Assembly: GCF_900492205.1 (NCBI RefSeq)
Contig: NZ_UEYQ01000002.1
Coordinates: 248,001 to 312,000 of the forward strand
From: Ciceribacter sp. T2.26MG-112.2
GTDB taxonomy: Bacteria; Pseudomonadota; Alphaproteobacteria; Rhizobiales; Rhizobiaceae
Length of the DNA stretch: 64,000 nucleotides
Direction of reading: 5' to 3'
Made by a program: the position numbers and the translations under genes. This document shows, one piece after another, positions 44,072 to 53,482 of the stretch; position 1 is the stretch's first letter; every line of letters starts with the position of its first letter. The notes under the pieces were generated by a model, which ran no database searches, was not told the DNA's origin, and worked only from the letters and a program-made list of their open reading frames with translations.

Positions 44072-47014
44072 CTAGATCACCGTGAAGTCGAGGTTGGTCA
44101 GCAGCAGCGCCGGATCGAGTACGGCGATCAGGACGCTCCCGCCGGCGGCGCTGCCATTGCTGTCGAAGAAGAGGTTCCCGGTGTCGCTCTCGTAAATTAT
44201 CCGATCGCTGGCATCCTGCGCCAAGCCTGTCGTATTGCGGACAAAGGCTGCTGCGGCAAGGGTGCCCACTGCGCCGATCGTGGTGAACACGCTGTTTTCC
44301 AGGGAGATCGTGTCGTCGGCGACGGAGAAATCGGTAATCGTATCCACATTGGTCACGGCGTTTGGCGTCGAGTGGAAAACGAAGAAATCCGCACCGGTTC
44401 CGCCGGTAAGGGTGTCGTTGCCGATGTTGCCGAAGAGCCTGTCGGCACCGGCACCCCCATTGATGGTGTCACTGCCGGCGCCGCCGTTGATGATGTTGTT
44501 GGCGCCGTTTCCGGTCATCAGGTTATTGAGCCCGTTGCCGCTGCCGTTGATGTTGCCCGCACCGATTAGCGTCAGGCGCTCGATCGCCGCAAAGTCCGCC
44601 AACGTGCGGCTAATCGTCGAGGTGATCAGGTCATTGCCGCCACTGTCGATGACTGTGTCATTCTCCGCCCCCAACACGTATACGTCATTTCCCAAGCCGC
44701 CATCCAGTGTGTCGAGGCCGGCGCCGCCGTCGAGCACGTTGATACCCGAGTTGCCTGTGATGATGTTGATCAGGGCATTCCCGGTGCCGTTGATGTTCGC
44801 GGCGCCAAGCAGTGTCAGGCGTTCGATCGATGCGTGGGCCGCGAGCGAGCGGGAGATCGTCGAGGTGATCAGGTCGTTGCCACCGGTGTCGATGACGGTA
44901 TCGTTTTCTGCCCCCAGCATATAGGCGTCATTGCCGAGGCCGCCGATCAACGTGTCGAGGCCCGCATTGCCATTCAGCACATTGACGCCGGAATTGCCGG
45001 TGATGATATTGGCGAGGCCATTGCCGGTGCCGTTGATATTGCCGGCGCCGAGCAAAGTCAGGTTTTCGATCGCCGCCAGGGTTGCGATAGAGCGCGTGAT
45101 CGTCGACGTGACCGTATCGGTGCCACCGGTGTCGGTCACTGTATCGTTTTCGTCACCCAGCACATAGGTGTCGTTGCCGAGGCCGCCGTTGAGGGTGTCA
45201 GCCCCTGCCGCCCCGTTGAGAATGTTGTTTCCCGAATTGCCATTGATGACATTGGCCAAGGCATTTCCGACGCCGTTGATGTTGGCCGCACCGAGCAGTG
45301 TGAGGTTCTCGACATTCGCTACCAGGGTCAAACTGACCGCAGTCTGCAGCGTATCGGTTCCCTCGCCGACACCCTCGGTGACCTGGTCGCCGATCGAATC
45401 GACGACATAGGTGTCGTTGCCGTTGCGGCCCTGCATGATGTCGCTACCGCCAAGCCCATTGATCAGGTCGTCGCCGGCGCTGCCCCGGAGGGTGTCCGCA
45501 TCGCCATTGCCGGTGAAGGTCCTCGTCGTCGACGTGATGGTGCCAAGCACATTGACGACACCGCCCTGATTTCCGTCGTCTCCGGCCAGGTCGACCAAGA
45601 TATTCACATCGCCGGCCGTGATCGTGGTTCCGCCAAGCTGGAACACGTCGTCGCCCGCCCGGACGGTCAGCAGGCCGGAGGTGGTGAAACCTGCAACGAA
45701 GTTGACGGATTCTCCTGTGCGCAGGGTCACGTTGGGGGCGCCCCCAGTCGAGACAAGGGCACTGACCAGAACCGATCCGGCATTGTCGTTACCGATCGTC
45801 AATATGCCGGAGGTGAAGATGCGGTTCAGTTCGGTGTCGGAAAGCTCGAGGGCGGCCGCTACGTCCGTCAGGCTGCCGAGGATGATCGCGCGTCCGTCGG
45901 TCACGGGGCGCAAAATGACATCGCCGCCTGCAGTGATGCCGGATGTGGCGGCGATCGTCACGCGATCCGCGTTGACGACCACGTCGCCCCCCGAGGAAAC
46001 CGTAGCGGAGAAAGGGGCCTCCAGATTGAGTAGCCCATTGGCTCCGGTGGTGAGAATAACCGAACCGGTTCCGAAGGTACTAAGGCCGGCGTCGGTGCCG
46101 GTATCGTCAAGGATGCTGATGTTTCGGCCAACATCGACTATGAGATTTCCGCCGGTCGTGCCAGACTGGCTGTCCGCGACCATGTCGGCAAAGCCGCTGA
46201 TCACGACATCACGACCGGCGTCGAACGTGATGCTTCCATTGGCGCGTACGTCGTTGTCGAAATCGGCGCCCGCTGTCCCGAACGCAATGTCGCGGCCCAC
46301 GGTCAGCGTGATGTCTCCGCCCGTCGCGGCGATGGCGTCCCGGTCCACGGCGGACGTGATGTCGGAATCGAAGCCGATGGCCGTGAGGTTCACGTCGCCC
46401 GAAGTCGACCCGCCGCGGATGGATTCAGAGCCGGTCACGTCGGTCAGCGTGATCGTGCCGAGATTGGTGAAGTCGATGTCGCCGGAGGTGACGACATTGA
46501 GACCGGCGACGGCATCGGTCAATCCGCCGATCTGGACTGCTCCGACGTTACCGATGGCAATGCCGCCCGTGTTCGTCTCCGCCTCGATCGCGCCGGTTTG
46601 GGTTTCAATGGCATTGCCCGGAGCCCCAACTCCCGTCCCGGCGCTCAAAACGACCGAGGCTGCTTGAATGTCGACCGACGAATCGGAACCGGCCTCGGTA
46701 ATGCTGCCGTTGGCGACGAGCGTGACGCCGTTGAATGTTGAGATGTTGTCGACCACTATCGAGTCCGGCGACAGTCCCGGATCCGCCAGATCGCCGATCT
46801 GCAAGCTGCCGGTGCCGAGCGAGTCGGTAATGTCGAGCGTGATGTTCACGCCCGGGACAGAGGCCTGGATGATCAGTGAGTCCGCCGGGTGAGCGACGAT
46901 TGCGAGCACCGTGCCGTCGCTGTCTCGGGTGATCACGGATGTCGCGTTGCCGGGCGTGCCATCGTCCTCGATGGTGTAGCTGCCTGCCTCGGTTATGACG
47001 AATGTGGTCGGCAT
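44072..47014 (-). CDS. RTX-type calcium-binding protein with beta-helix region and 81-residue tandem repeats
   Basis: A 980-residue acidic, Cys-free protein from the ATG at 47014, which has GAGGAG seven bases upstream. Residues 60-530 are repetitive Gly/Asn/Thr/Ser/Asp-rich segments (for example GNAIETQTGAIEAETNTGG) like filamentous-haemagglutinin beta-helices. From about 530 there are RTX nonapeptides (GSAGDDLINGLGGSD), then three near-identical 81-residue units at 569-811 plus a partial fourth, each with a GGLGNDxYxLG core. The C-terminus (SVLIAVLDPALLLTNLDFTVI) resembles a type I secretion signal. No ABC exporter, membrane-fusion protein or outer-membrane factor is encoded nearby, so secretion must use a distant system. 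It may be an adhesin or matrix protein. Confidence 0.9.
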   Translation of the reverse strand: MPTTFVITEAGSYTIEDDGTPGNATSVITRDSDGTVLAIVAHPADSLIIQASVPGVNITLDITDSLGTGSLQIGDLADPGLSPDSIVVDNISTFNGVTLVANGSITEAGSDSSVDIQAASVVLSAGTGVGAPGNAIETQTGAIEAETNTGGIAIGNVGAVQIGGLTDAVAGLNVVTSGDIDFTNLGTITLTDVTGSESIRGGSTSGDVNLTAIGFDSDITSAVDRDAIAATGGDITLTVGRDIAFGTAGADFDNDVRANGSITFDAGRDVVISGFADMVADSQSGTTGGNLIVDVGRNISILDDTGTDAGLSTFGTGSVILTTGANGLLNLEAPFSATVSSGGDVVVNADRVTIAATSGITAGGDVILRPVTDGRAIILGSLTDVAAALELSDTELNRIFTSGILTIGNDNAGSVLVSALVSTGGAPNVTLRTGESVNFVAGFTTSGLLTVRAGDDVFQLGGTTITAGDVNILVDLAGDDGNQGGVVNVLGTITSTTRTFTGNGDADTLRGSAGDDLINGLGGSDIMQGRNGNDTYVVDSIGDQVTEGVGEGTDTLQTAVSLTLVANVENLTLLGAANINGVGNALANVINGNSGNNILNGAAGADTLNGGLGNDTYVLGDENDTVTDTGGTDTVTSTITRSIATLAAIENLTLLGAGNINGTGNGLANIITGNSGVNVLNGNAGLDTLIGGLGNDAYMLGAENDTVIDTGGNDLITSTISRSLAAHASIERLTLLGAANINGTGNALINIITGNSGINVLDGGAGLDTLDGGLGNDVYVLGAENDTVIDSGGNDLITSTISRTLADFAAIERLTLIGAGNINGSGNGLNNLMTGNGANNIINGGAGSDTINGGAGADRLFGNIGNDTLTGGTGADFFVFHSTPNAVTNVDTITDFSVADDTISLENSVFTTIGAVGTLAAAAFVRNTTGLAQDASDRIIYESDTGNLFFDSNGSAAGGSVLIAVLDPALLLTNLDFTVI
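44455..45310 (-). repeat. 243-bp in-frame tandem DNA repeats within the RTX gene
   Basis: Three full units of 243 bases begin at 45310, 45067 and 44824 (each reading E-N/R-L-T-L-L-G-A-(A/G)-N-I-N-G), and a partial fourth begins at 44581. Units keep length exactly but differ at many codons, so the array is not freshly duplicated. Such arrays are prone to copy-number change. Confidence 0.9.
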
Positions 47015-47480
47015 GGGATACTCCTCGGCGCGCTGACGGCGGAAACCATTATCCGTCGTGACTGAAGGCGAATTCGATATCGAAAATTTCGGAGTGGTGC
47101 ATTTATACGTCCAGGCGCGAATATTGGCAAGGAATGTTACTCTGCCGCGCAAGAACAACCTGCGCGGGTGCAAGGTTCTTTTATACAGTGTGCGCACCGG
47201 CCGGCTTCGGTGAAAGAAGTTCGGATGTCGGACCGGGAATGTTTCATCCGCGCACCAGCCACGTCTTGGCGGCTGTCGGGTTTAGTCCTCCCGTTCTCGC
47301 GTCAATCCTCAAGGTCAGGAACGGCGCTCGGCACTTCTCCTCGCGCGGGAGAAGAGGGTGTCCCAGGGCGGCACCCCAATGCCAGGCAAGGGGCCGGCGC
47401 GTGAAGGGCCGGGGGAGGTTGGCCTTAAAATCCGGCGTGGCCGAAGCCGCGCCGGTTTGATTGTCATCCGCGAACGGTAC
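47015..47480. other. Intergenic region with RIME-like fragment and RTX promoter region
   Basis: This 466-base gap lies between the RTX gene start and the end of the aldehyde dehydrogenase gene; both run on the minus strand. At 47322-47357, read on the minus strand, CCCTCTTCTCCC, GAGGAGAAG and TGCCGAGCG match the left half of the RIME-like elements. No protein gene was found. Confidence 0.55.
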
Positions 47481-48905
47481 TCAGTGCGCGATCATCACGT
47501 GGCGGACGGCGGTGTAGTCCTCCAGCGCATAGACCGACATGTCCTTGCCGTAGCCGGACTGTTTCAGGCCGCCATGGGGCATTTCGTTGCACAGCATGAA
47601 GTGGGTGTTGATCCAGGTGCAGCCGTAGCGTAGCCGCGCGGCGGTCTTCATGGCGCGGGAAATGTCCTTGGTCCAGACCGAGGAGGCAAGGCCGTAGTCG
47701 CTGTCATTCGCCCAGGCGATCGCATCGTCTGTCTCGGAGAAGCGGGTAACCGAGACGACCGGGCCGAACACTTCGCGGCGCACGATCTCGTCGTCCTGCA
47801 GCGCGCCGGCGACGACGGTCGGGGCGTAGAAGAAGCCCTTTTCGCCCGATACCTTGCCGCCGGTGACGATTTCCATGTGGGCATGCTCGGAGGCGCGGGT
47901 GACGAAGCTTTCGACGCGGTCGCGCTGGCGCCTGGAGATCAGCGGGCCGATCTCGTTTTCGGTGTCGTCGGCCTGGTTGAACTTCAGCGTCGAGACAGCC
48001 GAGGCGAGGTCGGCGACGAAATTGTCGTAGATCTTGTCGGAGGCATAGATGCGGCAGGCGGCGGTGCAGTCCTGGCCGGCATTGTAGAAGCCGAAGGTGC
48101 GGATGCCGGCGACAACGGCCTCGATATCGGCATCGTCATAGACGATGACCGGGGCCTTGCCACCGAGTTCCAGATGGGTGCGCTTGACCGTCTTGGCCGC
48201 CGCCGCCAGCACCTTCTTGCCGGTGGCGATGTCGCCGGTGATCGACACCATGTTGACCTTGGCATGGTTGATGATGGCATTGCCGACACTCTCGCCGCGG
48301 CCGAGAACGACATTGACGACGCCTTCGGGGAGAATGTCGGCGAGGAGTTTCGCCATCTTGAGCGCGGTCAGCGGGGTCTGTTCGGACGGCTTGAAGACCA
48401 CCGTGTTGCCGCCGGCGATCGCCGGGGCAAGCTTCCAGGCCATCATCATCAGCGGATAGTTCCACGGCGCGATCGAGCCGACGATGCCGACCGGATCGCG
48501 GCGGATCATCGAGGTGTGGCCGGGCAGGTATTCGCCGGCGACCGGCGCATGCAGCGAGCGGATCGCGCCGGCGAAGAAACGCCAGCAATCGACAATGGCC
48601 GGGATCTCGTCATTGCGCACCGCGTTGATCGGCTTGCCGCAGTTCAAGGATTCGAGCGCTGCGAAGCCGTCGGCATCCTTCTCGATGGCGTCGGCGATCT
48701 TCAGGAGATAGGCCGAACGTTCCGACGGCGTGGTGGCCGACCAGCTGTCGAAGGCCTTTTCGGCGGCATCGACGGCGGCGTCGACCTGAGCGAGCGAGGC
48801 CTCGGGCAGGTCGAGAATGGTTTCCCCGGTCTTCGGGTTCAGAACCCTTTCCTCGGTCTCGGTGCCGGCCTCGAACTTAGAGCCGATCAGCATTTGCGTG
48901 TCCAT
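47481..48905 (-). CDS. patD: Gamma-aminobutyraldehyde dehydrogenase
   Basis: A 474-residue NAD-dependent aldehyde dehydrogenase, the exact length of E. coli PatD (YdcW). Motifs: [20 protein letters not shown], the catalytic Glu in [13 protein letters not shown], and the nucleophile Cys in [14 protein letters not shown]. It converts 4-aminobutanal to 4-aminobutyrate (GABA) in putrescine degradation. The ATG at 48905 has GGGAG six bases upstream. It is the last gene of the ydcSTUV-patD-like operon, 36 bases after the second permease. The order and family match the E. coli operon. Confidence 0.88.
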   Translation of the reverse strand: MDTQMLIGSKFEAGTETEERVLNPKTGETILDLPEASLAQVDAAVDAAEKAFDSWSATTPSERSAYLLKIADAIEKDADGFAALESLNCGKPINAVRNDEIPAIVDCWRFFAGAIRSLHAPVAGEYLPGHTSMIRRDPVGIVGSIAPWNYPLMMMAWKLAPAIAGGNTVVFKPSEQTPLTALKMAKLLADILPEGVVNVVLGRGESVGNAIINHAKVNMVSITGDIATGKKVLAAAAKTVKRTHLELGGKAPVIVYDDADIEAVVAGIRTFGFYNAGQDCTAACRIYASDKIYDNFVADLASAVSTLKFNQADDTENEIGPLISRRQRDRVESFVTRASEHAHMEIVTGGKVSGEKGFFYAPTVVAGALQDDEIVRREVFGPVVSVTRFSETDDAIAWANDSDYGLASSVWTKDISRAMKTAARLRYGCTWINTHFMLCNEMPHGGLKQSGYGKDMSVYALEDYTAVRHVMIAH

Positions 48906-48941
48906 GTCGTTCTCCCTCAACGTATCGAGTTGTCTTTGATG

Positions 48942-49754
48942 TTATTTGCCGCTGCCCGAGATCTGGTCGGTGTCGCGGGTCAGGTAATAGGCGGCGAGGA
49001 TCGGCAGGAGCGTGACGATCACCACCAGCATGGCGACCACATTGGTGACGGGTCGCTGGCGCGGGCGGATCAGTTCTTCGAGCATCCAGATCGGCAGGGT
49101 CGACTGCTGGCCGGCGGTGAAGGTCGTGACGATGACCTCGTCGAAGGACAGCGCGAAGGCGAGCATGCCGCCGGCGAGAAGGGCCGTGGCGATATTCGGC
49201 AGCACCACGTAGCGGAAGGTCTGGAAGCCGTCGGCGCCGAGATCCATCGAGGCCTCGATTAGCGACCCCGAGGTGCGGCGGAAGCGGGCGACGGCGTTGT
49301 TGTAGACCACGACGACGCAGAACGTGGCGTGGCCGAGAATGATCGTCCACATCGAGAACGGGATCTCGGCCAGCGAAAAGGCCGAGCGCAGCGCGATGCC
49401 GGTGATGATGCCGGGCAGCGCGATCGGCAGGATGACCAGCAGCGAGATCACCTCGCGACCGAAGAACTTGGTGCGCGACACGGCGGCGGCGGCCAGCGTG
49501 CCGAGCAGCAGCGCGACGGCGGTGGCGATCGAGGCCACCTTGACCGACAGCGTCAGCGCTTCCCAGACATCCGGCCGGTTCCAGGTGACGGCGAACCACT
49601 TGGTGGTGAAACCCGGCGGCGGCCACTGGAAGCTCTTTTCCTCCGTGGTGAAGGCATAGACGAAGATCAGGAGGATCGGCAGGTGCAGGAACAGGAGCCC
49701 GCCGGCGGCCGCGAGTTTGAGCGGCCATCCGGCCGAGGAACGATCAGAGCGCAT
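48942..49754 (-). CDS. ydcV: Putrescine-type ABC transporter permease (YdcV/PotC type)
   Basis: A 270-residue permease with six predicted helices. The docking loop reads [19 protein letters not shown]. The ATG at 49754 overlaps the end of the preceding permease by 11 bases. Later segments ([19 protein letters not shown] and [12 protein letters not shown]) are typical of PotC-type permeases. Confidence 0.88.
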   Translation of the reverse strand: MRSDRSSAGWPLKLAAAGGLLFLHLPILLIFVYAFTTEEKSFQWPPPGFTTKWFAVTWNRPDVWEALTLSVKVASIATAVALLLGTLAAAAVSRTKFFGREVISLLVILPIALPGIITGIALRSAFSLAEIPFSMWTIILGHATFCVVVVYNNAVARFRRTSGSLIEASMDLGADGFQTFRYVVLPNIATALLAGGMLAFALSFDEVIVTTFTAGQQSTLPIWMLEELIRPRQRPVTNVVAMLVVIVTLLPILAAYYLTRDTDQISGSGK

Positions 49755-50694
49755 CGAAAGCCCCCATGCGTTTGGCGGCCCACAGATAGACGCCCATGAT
49801 GACGATCGGCACGACCGAGAAGGCGGCGGCAAGTGGCACGTTGCCGGCCGTGCCCTGCTGGGCATAGACGGCCTGGCCGATGAACAGGCGCGAGGAGCCG
49901 ACGATCTGCGGGATGATGTAGTCGCCAAGCGTCAGCGAGAAGGTGAAGATCGAGCCGGCGATGATGCCGGGCAGCGCCAGCGGCAGAAGCACATGGCGGA
50001 AGGTCTGGTTCGGCCGGGCGCCAAGATCGCCCGATGCCTCGATCAGATTGCCGGGTACGCGCTCAAGCGCTGCCTGGACCGGCAGGATCATGAAGGGCAG
50101 CCAGACATAGACGAAGACGAGGAAGGTGCCGATATAGCTGATCGACAGCGAATTGCCGCCGATCACCGGGATCGCCAGGATGGCGTCGAGCAGCCAGGTG
50201 AGGTGCAGCTTGTCGAAGGCCCATGTGAGGATACCTTCCTTGGCGAGGATCAGCTTCCAGGCATAGACCTTCACCAGATAGCTCGACCAGAGCGGCAGCA
50301 TGACGCCGAGATAGAAGAAGGCCTTCCATTTGCCGGTGGCGTAGCGCGCGGCGTAGTAGGCGATCGGGAAGGCGAGCACGGCGGAGGCGAGCGTGACGAC
50401 GGCGGCCATCAGCACGGTACGGACGATGATGTCGAAATTGGCCGGGTTGAGCAGCTGGCCATAGGTTGAGAGCGTCAGCTCGTAATTGATCATCCCGGAG
50501 AATTCGTCGATCGAGAAGAAGCTCTGCAGCAAAAGCGCGATCAGCGAGCCGATATAGATGATGCCGAGCCACAGCACCGGCGGCACCAGCATCAGCAGGA
50601 GCAGAAGGTTCGGGCGGCGCCAGAACAGGTCCGACAGGCGCCCCATGACGCCGCCGCGTCCCGGCAGGATGGATGTGGTGGCGACCTCGCTCAT
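49744..50694 (-). CDS. ydcU: Putrescine-type ABC transporter permease (YdcU/PotB type)
   Basis: A 316-residue permease. Its ATG at 50694 overlaps the stop of the ATPase gene (ATGA). The docking loop reads [20 protein letters not shown]. It is paired with the YdcV-type permease that follows. Unlike most PotB proteins it has a 30-residue cytoplasmic N-terminus before the first helix. Confidence 0.88.
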   Translation of the reverse strand: MSEVATTSILPGRGGVMGRLSDLFWRRPNLLLLLMLVPPVLWLGIIYIGSLIALLLQSFFSIDEFSGMINYELTLSTYGQLLNPANFDIIVRTVLMAAVVTLASAVLAFPIAYYAARYATGKWKAFFYLGVMLPLWSSYLVKVYAWKLILAKEGILTWAFDKLHLTWLLDAILAIPVIGGNSLSISYIGTFLVFVYVWLPFMILPVQAALERVPGNLIEASGDLGARPNQTFRHVLLPLALPGIIAGSIFTFSLTLGDYIIPQIVGSSRLFIGQAVYAQQGTAGNVPLAAAFSVVPIVIMGVYLWAAKRMGAFDAL

Positions 50695-51680
50695 GCCGCG
50701 TCGTCCATGTAGTGCAGGTCGGACGGCTGCCAGGACAGCCGGGCCATGGCGCCGATCTCCGGCACCGGCTGGCCGGCCGGCACCATCACCGACAGGGCGA
50801 GATCGCCGGCCGAAACCGTAAGCCTTGTCGCCGCGCCGAGAAAGCTTCGGGAGCGCACAGTCGCCGAAACGCCGCCATCGGCGCCAAGCCGGATCGCCTC
50901 GGGCCGCAGGCTGGCCCATTTGGCTTCGCCGCCGAGCGCCTTCACGTCGGCGGGCGAGATCACATTGGACGAGCCGACGAAATCGGCGACGAAGCGGGTC
51001 TTCGGGCGGTTGTAGATTTCCTCCGGCGTGCCGGCCTGAACGATCTTGCCGTCGTTGAACACGGCGACGCGGTCGGCCATGGACAGGGCCTCGCCCTGGT
51101 CGTGGGTGACGAAGATGAAGGTGATGCCGAGCGAGCGCTGCAGGGTCTTCAGCTCCTCCTGCATCTGCTCGCGCAGCTTGAGGTCGAGCGCGCCGAGCGG
51201 TTCGTCGAGGAGCAGCACCTTCGGCTTGTTGACGAGCGCGCGGGCCAGCGCCACGCGCTGGCGCTGGCCGCCGGAGAGCTGGCTGGGTTTGCGCGCGCCA
51301 TAGCCGGGCAGCTTGACGAGGTCGAGCGCCTGCTCGGCGAGCTGCAGCCGTTCGGATTTGTCGACGCCCTTGACCATCAGCCCATAGGCGACGTTGTTCA
51401 GGATGTCGAGATGGGGGAAGAGGGCATAGTCCTGGAACACGGTGTTGACGTGGCGCCGATAGGGCGGCACGCCCTCGGCGGTCTCACCGAAGATTTCGAT
51501 ATGACCGGAGGTCGGCTGTTCGAAGCCGGCGATCAGGCGCAGGCAGGTCGTCTTGCCGGAACCGGACGGGCCGAGCATGGCGAAGAACTCGCCCGGCGCG
51601 ATCGTCAGGTCGACGGCATCGACGGCTTTGACGGCGCCGAAATGGCGCGACACCTGCGAGAAGGAAACAGCTGCGGTCAT
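50691..51680 (-). CDS. ydcT: Putrescine-type ABC transporter ATP-binding protein (YdcT/PotA type)
   Basis: A 329-residue ATPase. Walker A is GPSGSGKTTCL, the signature [15 protein letters not shown], Walker [13 protein letters not shown] and switch VTHDQGEALS, with a C-terminal TOBE domain from about 260. It is separated from the substrate-binding gene ydcS by a 358-base region holding a compound palindrome and a RIME-like element, so co-transcription with ydcS is likely but differential RNA stability is possible. Confidence 0.9.
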   Translation of the reverse strand: MTAAVSFSQVSRHFGAVKAVDAVDLTIAPGEFFAMLGPSGSGKTTCLRLIAGFEQPTSGHIEIFGETAEGVPPYRRHVNTVFQDYALFPHLDILNNVAYGLMVKGVDKSERLQLAEQALDLVKLPGYGARKPSQLSGGQRQRVALARALVNKPKVLLLDEPLGALDLKLREQMQEELKTLQRSLGITFIFVTHDQGEALSMADRVAVFNDGKIVQAGTPEEIYNRPKTRFVADFVGSSNVISPADVKALGGEAKWASLRPEAIRLGADGGVSATVRSRSFLGAATRLTVSAGDLALSVMVPAGQPVPEIGAMARLSWQPSDLHYMDDAA

Positions 51681-51706
51681 GGGGACTCCGGTCGATGTTT
51701 TGGACT

Positions 51707-51873
51707 TCTCTCCCTTTGTGGGAGAGAAAGCGATTTCAGCATCTTAGCCTTGGCTAAGTGCTAGAAATCGCAAGTGAGGGGGTGGGTACGGAGGGGACCC
51801 CCTCACTTGCAGAAATCTAACGTTTAGCACTCGCTACGCTCGGCTAGATCGTTGATTTTGCTTTCTCCCCCAC
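51707..51873. repeat. Compound palindromic element with four hairpins
   Basis: Hairpins: TCTCTCCC/GGGAGAGA at 51707-51727; CGATTTC...GAAATCG with inner CTTAGCC/GGCTAAG at 51731-51770; a perfect 14-base arm pair at 51770-51783 and 51797-51810; and a weaker pair around AAATCTAACG and CGTTGATTT at 51813-51858. An outer pair GTGGGAGAGAAAG (51718-51730) and CTTTCTCCCCCAC (51861-51873) matches 12 of 13 and can close the whole. The structure resembles a small mobile palindrome. It lies just upstream of the ydcT start. Confidence 0.75.
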
Positions 51874-51913
51874 CCAGGCAAGGTTATCACATATGGGATA
51901 CCGGTGGCGGCTC

Positions 51914-52034
51914 CGGGGCTCCCTCTTCTCCCCAGCGGGGTGAAGTGCCGAGCGTATGCGAGGCGATGAGGGGGGCGGCACGCTCGGCCCCCTCATCCGC
52001 CCTTCGGGCACCTTCTCCCCGCCGGGGAGAAGGG
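51914..52034. repeat. RIME-like intergenic palindromic repeat (copy c)
   Basis: CTCCCTCTTCTCCCCAGCGG, GAAGTGCCGAGCG, a central CCTCATCCGCCCTTCGGGC, and terminal CTTCTCCCC-GCC-GGGGAGAAG. It is nearly the same as copy b. It follows directly on the ydcS stop side of the ydcS-ydcT gap. Confidence 0.8.
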
Positions 52035-52038
52035 GACT

Positions 52039-53196
52039 TTAGCGTCCGCCGATCACGCCGATATAGTCCGACACCCAGCGGTGGTACGGCACGCACTCGC
52101 CCTGGCTTTCGCACTTCGAGGTCGGCGTCTTCCAGAAGCTGATCTTCTCGAAATTGTCGTAGCCGTTGGCCGTGCAGCCTTCGTCGGTCAAGAGTTCATT
52201 GCCCTTGCAGGCGGCGGGAACCGACGGAACCGTGCCGAACCAGGCGGAGACGTCGCCCTGGACCTTGGGGGAGAGCGAATGTTCCATCCACATATAGGCG
52301 CAGTTCGGGTGCTCGCTGTCGGCGTGCAGCATGGTCGTGTCGGCCCAGCCGGTCACGCCTTCTTCCGGGAAGGTGGAGGCGATCTTGGCGCCTTCGGCCT
52401 TCATCAGGTTGACCTGGAACGGCCAGGAACCGGACGCGACGACGCCTTCGTTCTTGAAGTCGTCGATCTGGATCATGGCGTCGTGCCAGTAGCGGCCGAC
52501 CAGCGTGCGCTGGACGCGCAGCAGGTCGAGGGCTGCCTTGTACTGGTCATCGTTCAGTTCGTAGGGGTCCTTGATGCCGAGTTCCGGCTTGTGCTTCATC
52601 AGGTAGAGCGCTGCATCGGCGACATAGATCGGGCCGTCATAGGCCTGGACGCGGCCCTTGTTGGACTTGCCGTCGGCGAGCGTCATTTCCTCGAACACGA
52701 CCTTCCAGCTGGTCGGCGCTTCCTTGAAGGCTTCGGTGTTGTACATCAGCACGTTCGGGCCCCAGACATAGGGCGTGCCGTAGTGGACGCCGTTCACCGT
52801 GTGCCACGGGGCGTTCTGCAGGCGCTCGTCAATGGTCTTCCACGACGGGATGAGATCGGTGTTGATCGGCTGGACGCGTTTTCCCGCGACGAGGCGCAGC
52901 GACGCGTCGCCCGAGGCGGTGACGAGGTCGAAGCCGCCTTCGTTCATCAGGGCGACCATTTCGTCCGAGGTCGCGGCGGTCTTGACGGTCACCTTGCAGC
53001 CGGTATCGGCTTCGAACTTGGTGACCCAGTCGTAATTCTTGTCGGTCTCGCCGCGCTCGATATAGCCGGCCCAGGCGACGATGGAGAGCGCGCCCTCACC
53101 CTTGCCGAGTTCCTTCAGCGGCTCCTGGGCGACGGCATTGGTGGCGAAGCTGGCGACGGCAATGATTGCGGTGCACGACTGCAATAATTTCTTCAT
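52039..53196 (-). CDS. ydcS: Putrescine-type ABC transporter substrate-binding protein (YdcS-like)
   Basis: A 385-residue secreted protein. Signal peptide 1-23 (MKKLLQSCTAIIAVASFATN then AVA). Mature part starts QEPLKELGKGEGALSIVAWA and continues GYIERGETDKNYDWVTKFEA, matching YdcS-type polyamine binding proteins. Several cysteines near the C-terminus (PAACKGNELLTDEGC) may form disulphides. The ATG at 53196 has GGGAG upstream; an upstream extension would be atypical. It is the first gene of the operon, with the LysR gene upstream on the same strand. Confidence 0.9.
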   Translation of the reverse strand: MKKLLQSCTAIIAVASFATNAVAQEPLKELGKGEGALSIVAWAGYIERGETDKNYDWVTKFEADTGCKVTVKTAATSDEMVALMNEGGFDLVTASGDASLRLVAGKRVQPINTDLIPSWKTIDERLQNAPWHTVNGVHYGTPYVWGPNVLMYNTEAFKEAPTSWKVVFEEMTLADGKSNKGRVQAYDGPIYVADAALYLMKHKPELGIKDPYELNDDQYKAALDLLRVQRTLVGRYWHDAMIQIDDFKNEGVVASGSWPFQVNLMKAEGAKIASTFPEEGVTGWADTTMLHADSEHPNCAYMWMEHSLSPKVQGDVSAWFGTVPSVPAACKGNELLTDEGCTANGYDNFEKISFWKTPTSKCESQGECVPYHRWVSDYIGVIGGR

Positions 53197-53326
53197 GGCA
53201 ATTTCTCCCGGTTGGGGGCCGCCTTGTCGCGGCGTTTGTTCCCGAGGATGAAGGTGACGCGGAATCGCCGCATTCGCAAATTCATTTGTCAGAACGGCGC
53301 TATCGGTTTTTCCGAAAGGCGAGGGG

Positions 53327-53463
53327 TGAAGACCCCTCCCCAACCCCTCCCCACAAGGGTGAGGGGCTTTTCCGCGAAAGCTGTGGCAGGTTCAGGGCAG
53401 AAACGGTCCAACGCGTGTTCTCCCCCTTGTGGGGGAGATGGCCTGCAGGCCAGAGGGGGGGAG
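53327..53463. repeat. GC-rich dispersed intergenic repeat
   Basis: Contains ACCCCTCCCC-ACAAGGGTGAGGGG, then TCTCCCCC-TTGT-GGGGGAGA (53419-53438, eight-pair stem), and the 14-base palindrome TGGCCTGCAGGCCA (53439-53452). This type is common between genes of Rhizobiales. It lies between the LysR stop and the ydcS promoter region. Confidence 0.7.
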
Positions 53464-53482
53464 TCCACCAAGAGTATGAGAT

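Noticed and set aside
44455-45310. Regular repeats considered as CRISPR-like or satellite array
   Set aside because: Units are 243 bp, contiguous without spacers, in frame and coding for RTX modules.
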